From: Tyto alba | Taxonomy: Eukaryota > Chordata > Aves > Strigiformes > Tytonidae | Direction of reading: 5' to 3' | Assembly: GCF_018691265.1 (NCBI RefSeq) | Contig: NW_024881321.1 | Location: 17,394,698 to 17,458,697, forward strand | DNA: 64,000 nucleotides | Shown here: positions 62,237-64,000 of the stretch, piece after piece | Layout: every line of letters begins with the position of its first letter | Position numbering within the stretch: position 1 is the stretch's first letter | Position numbers and translations under genes: made by a program | The notes under the pieces: generated by a model | Database searches by the model: none | Seen by the model: the letters and a program-made list of their open reading frames with translations, nothing else | Told to the model about the DNA's origin: nothing

Positions 62237-64000
62237 GCATAAAAGCTGTGTCCTCCAAACCTTCCGAGAGCAGCACTTTAGAGAGACAAGGCAGGCTGAG
62301 CCCTGCTCAGCTGGGAGGCCTAGTTAGGCTGTCTGCTTAACTTCTTTAACTAGTATTAGGCTTTATTAGACATGAAAGGCTGAAAATGCGGTAAAGAACC
62401 ATGAAGTGGCATAACAAATATCATCTTTATCTATAATAAAAGCATAAAAGAACATATGTGCTCCAAATCTCCCACAGCATGCGTCACTGCCTTTCTGTGC
62501 CTTGCAGTTGGATGTATTGAGAAATACACACCAATAATGCAATACAGAGTATATATATCTGCAATTGTTATCTTTCTACTCTTCTGATATTTTAGGTTAT
62601 GTTCTCCATTCCAGCTGAAAATGTAACTAAATACTTCACTTTTAACAGTTTAAATCCTAAGAGAATAAGAAATATACTGGTTTTATAAATTAAATTAAAG
62701 GTCTCTGCATTGTTCTAATAGTGGGATTGTCTGATTAGTATCCATGGTTTTGCTTAAACTTAAAAAATACAAACTTACCTTTCAGGATATGTAATGAAAA
62801 TGTTGCAATAAAAGTAGCTTCCATAAACACTTCTGTGTGGTAGTATTCATTTGTATGATCTGGTAGTAGAATAACTAAGATTATGGTTTTTGAATCACTT
62901 ATCTTTAACCATTTTAAATCTACCTTGAATAGAACCATACAAATTCTCTCTGCACAGACACCGAAGATAGACTAGTACCTTCAAAGGATGATCTCATCCT
63001 AGAATAGCAGTATGAGAAAGCTGAATTTTCCTCGATGTGACTTTTTCACCATTGATCATAAAGAGAGTCCGGATGACAGGCTTAGATATGAAAAATTAAT
63101 TTTTTGATAGTGAAAGCCTGGTGATATGAACACTGTTCTATGGCACAGGAGGAAACAGCACCAGATTGTGTCTCATGTTGGGAACCATGTGGACAATTAG
63201 TTGCATTAGTTATCAGCTATAATCTCAGCCTCACTTAAAGTAAGCCTTGCTTACCTCTGTTGGTATAAACATAAATATTTTAAAAGAGGGAGAAAGATAT
63301 AGAGAAAGACTGACAGACAACAAGGCTGGCTTACTTTCCCTTGAATGAGTGAACTCAGGCAGCAATGGAGTATTGCTGATATCTGATTCCAAACTTTTAT
63401 GCTGTCTGCAACAAACTCCTGAAGGCACTTCTAATAGCAAAACAATGCTTTGTAATCCTCTGCTGCCTTCTTTTGTATCAGAAGGCCTGCCTATAACTTC
63501 TGTAGCTTTCCCCATAGAAGCCCACATGGCTCTGCTCCAAGATATTAGAAGGTGAAACACAAATTTCCTCCACTTACTCTGACACCTTGAACATAGAAAC
63601 TAACACGGTTTAATATGAAAAATCTCACGTTTTCACATAAACAACCTTTTTTATTACATATTTTCATTCTATAATAAAGCATGTATCTCTATATTACATA
63701 AATATCTATACACCAAAACTGCCAATGTATTACAAGGTTTTTCTATGTAACTGTCATATTTATGTAAACTGCATTACAGACCATTCACTGCCTCCATTCA
63801 CTTGTTCTTATCTTTCATTAAAACCTGTATAAGTTTACATTGGAGGCTCCTCAGGACTCCAGATTTTATGTTTTCTATTGTTGTTTTTATTTTCTGTAGG
63901 TTTCAGAGCAAATCGCTCTTGAGCACTGACAGGCTAAGGAGTGATACTACAATATAGTTAACATGTAATAGCTGTATCATCATTCCAGAATACCCGTCTG

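Larger units (their letters stand above)
59421..64000. other. unique AT-rich non-coding DNA
   Basis: No gene recognised to the end of the window. Two strong small hairpins at 62012-62037 and 62215-62236 are the only structured features seen. The remaining ORFs, up to 109 codons, have no domains. Confidence 0.6.

Overview
The window looks like non-coding DNA from a bird, most likely a neoavian. Four kinds of evidence point there. (1) Three CR1 LINE fragments end in the avian ATTCTATG-type 3' tail, at 21252-21657 (+), 27213-27373 (-) and 57341-58215 (-), and a much older CR1 lies at about 52720-54215 (-). (2) There are long terminal repeats (LTRs) of two families that I recall as common in bird genomes. 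(3) Several degraded palindromic repeats resemble ancient amniote elements shared by birds, turtles and crocodilians. (4) The DNA is AT-rich with low CpG. I recognise no protein-coding exon, rRNA, tRNA or CRISPR array. The open reading frames are short, have no recognisable domains, and behave as chance ORFs, simple-repeat translations or LINE remnants. The window is best read as intergenic DNA or the inside of a very long intron.

Layout. 1-16 kb is mostly unique AT-rich sequence. At 16.2-17.1 kb there is an unbroken 228-bp pyrimidine tract with a consensus-like splice acceptor 11 bases beyond it, then a small CpG-rich patch. A CR1 copy sits at 21.25 kb. At 22.4-24.9 kb two related LTRs lie in opposite orientation: an old truncated one on the minus strand and a complete 994-bp solo LTR on the plus strand with a perfect 5-bp target-site duplication (ATAGG). 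A short CR1 tail is at 27.2 kb and two palindromic repeats are at 28.8 and 29.2 kb. Microsatellites follow at 31.6 kb (AAAAT) and 32.3 kb (ATCT), then a second-family LTR at 32.8 kb that has lost its promoter region.

33-47 kb is mostly unique, with two palindromic repeats (43.7 and 45.7 kb), a canonical G-quadruplex motif (38.55 kb) and a homeodomain-site-rich stretch that might be a conserved enhancer (42 kb). A 685-bp solo LTR of the second family at 47.6 kb carries a greatly expanded trinucleotide repeat. 51-54.5 kb is crowded with very old repeats (MIR-like pieces and the ancient CR1), followed by a CpG-enriched patch at 54.6-55.0 kb. The youngest-looking CR1, with frameshifted reverse-transcriptase C-terminal remnants, is at 57.3-58.2 kb. 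A third copy of the palindromic family is at 59.3 kb, and two strong small hairpins are at 62.0-62.2 kb.

Nothing here amounts to a convincing new biological system. The best leads are the pyrimidine tract/acceptor/CpG cluster at 16.2-17.1 kb, the three-copy palindromic family (29.2, 43.7, 59.3 kb), and the microsatellite that grew inside one LTR copy but not its sister. Repeat identities come from remembered consensus patterns, not a database search, so family names are kept general.
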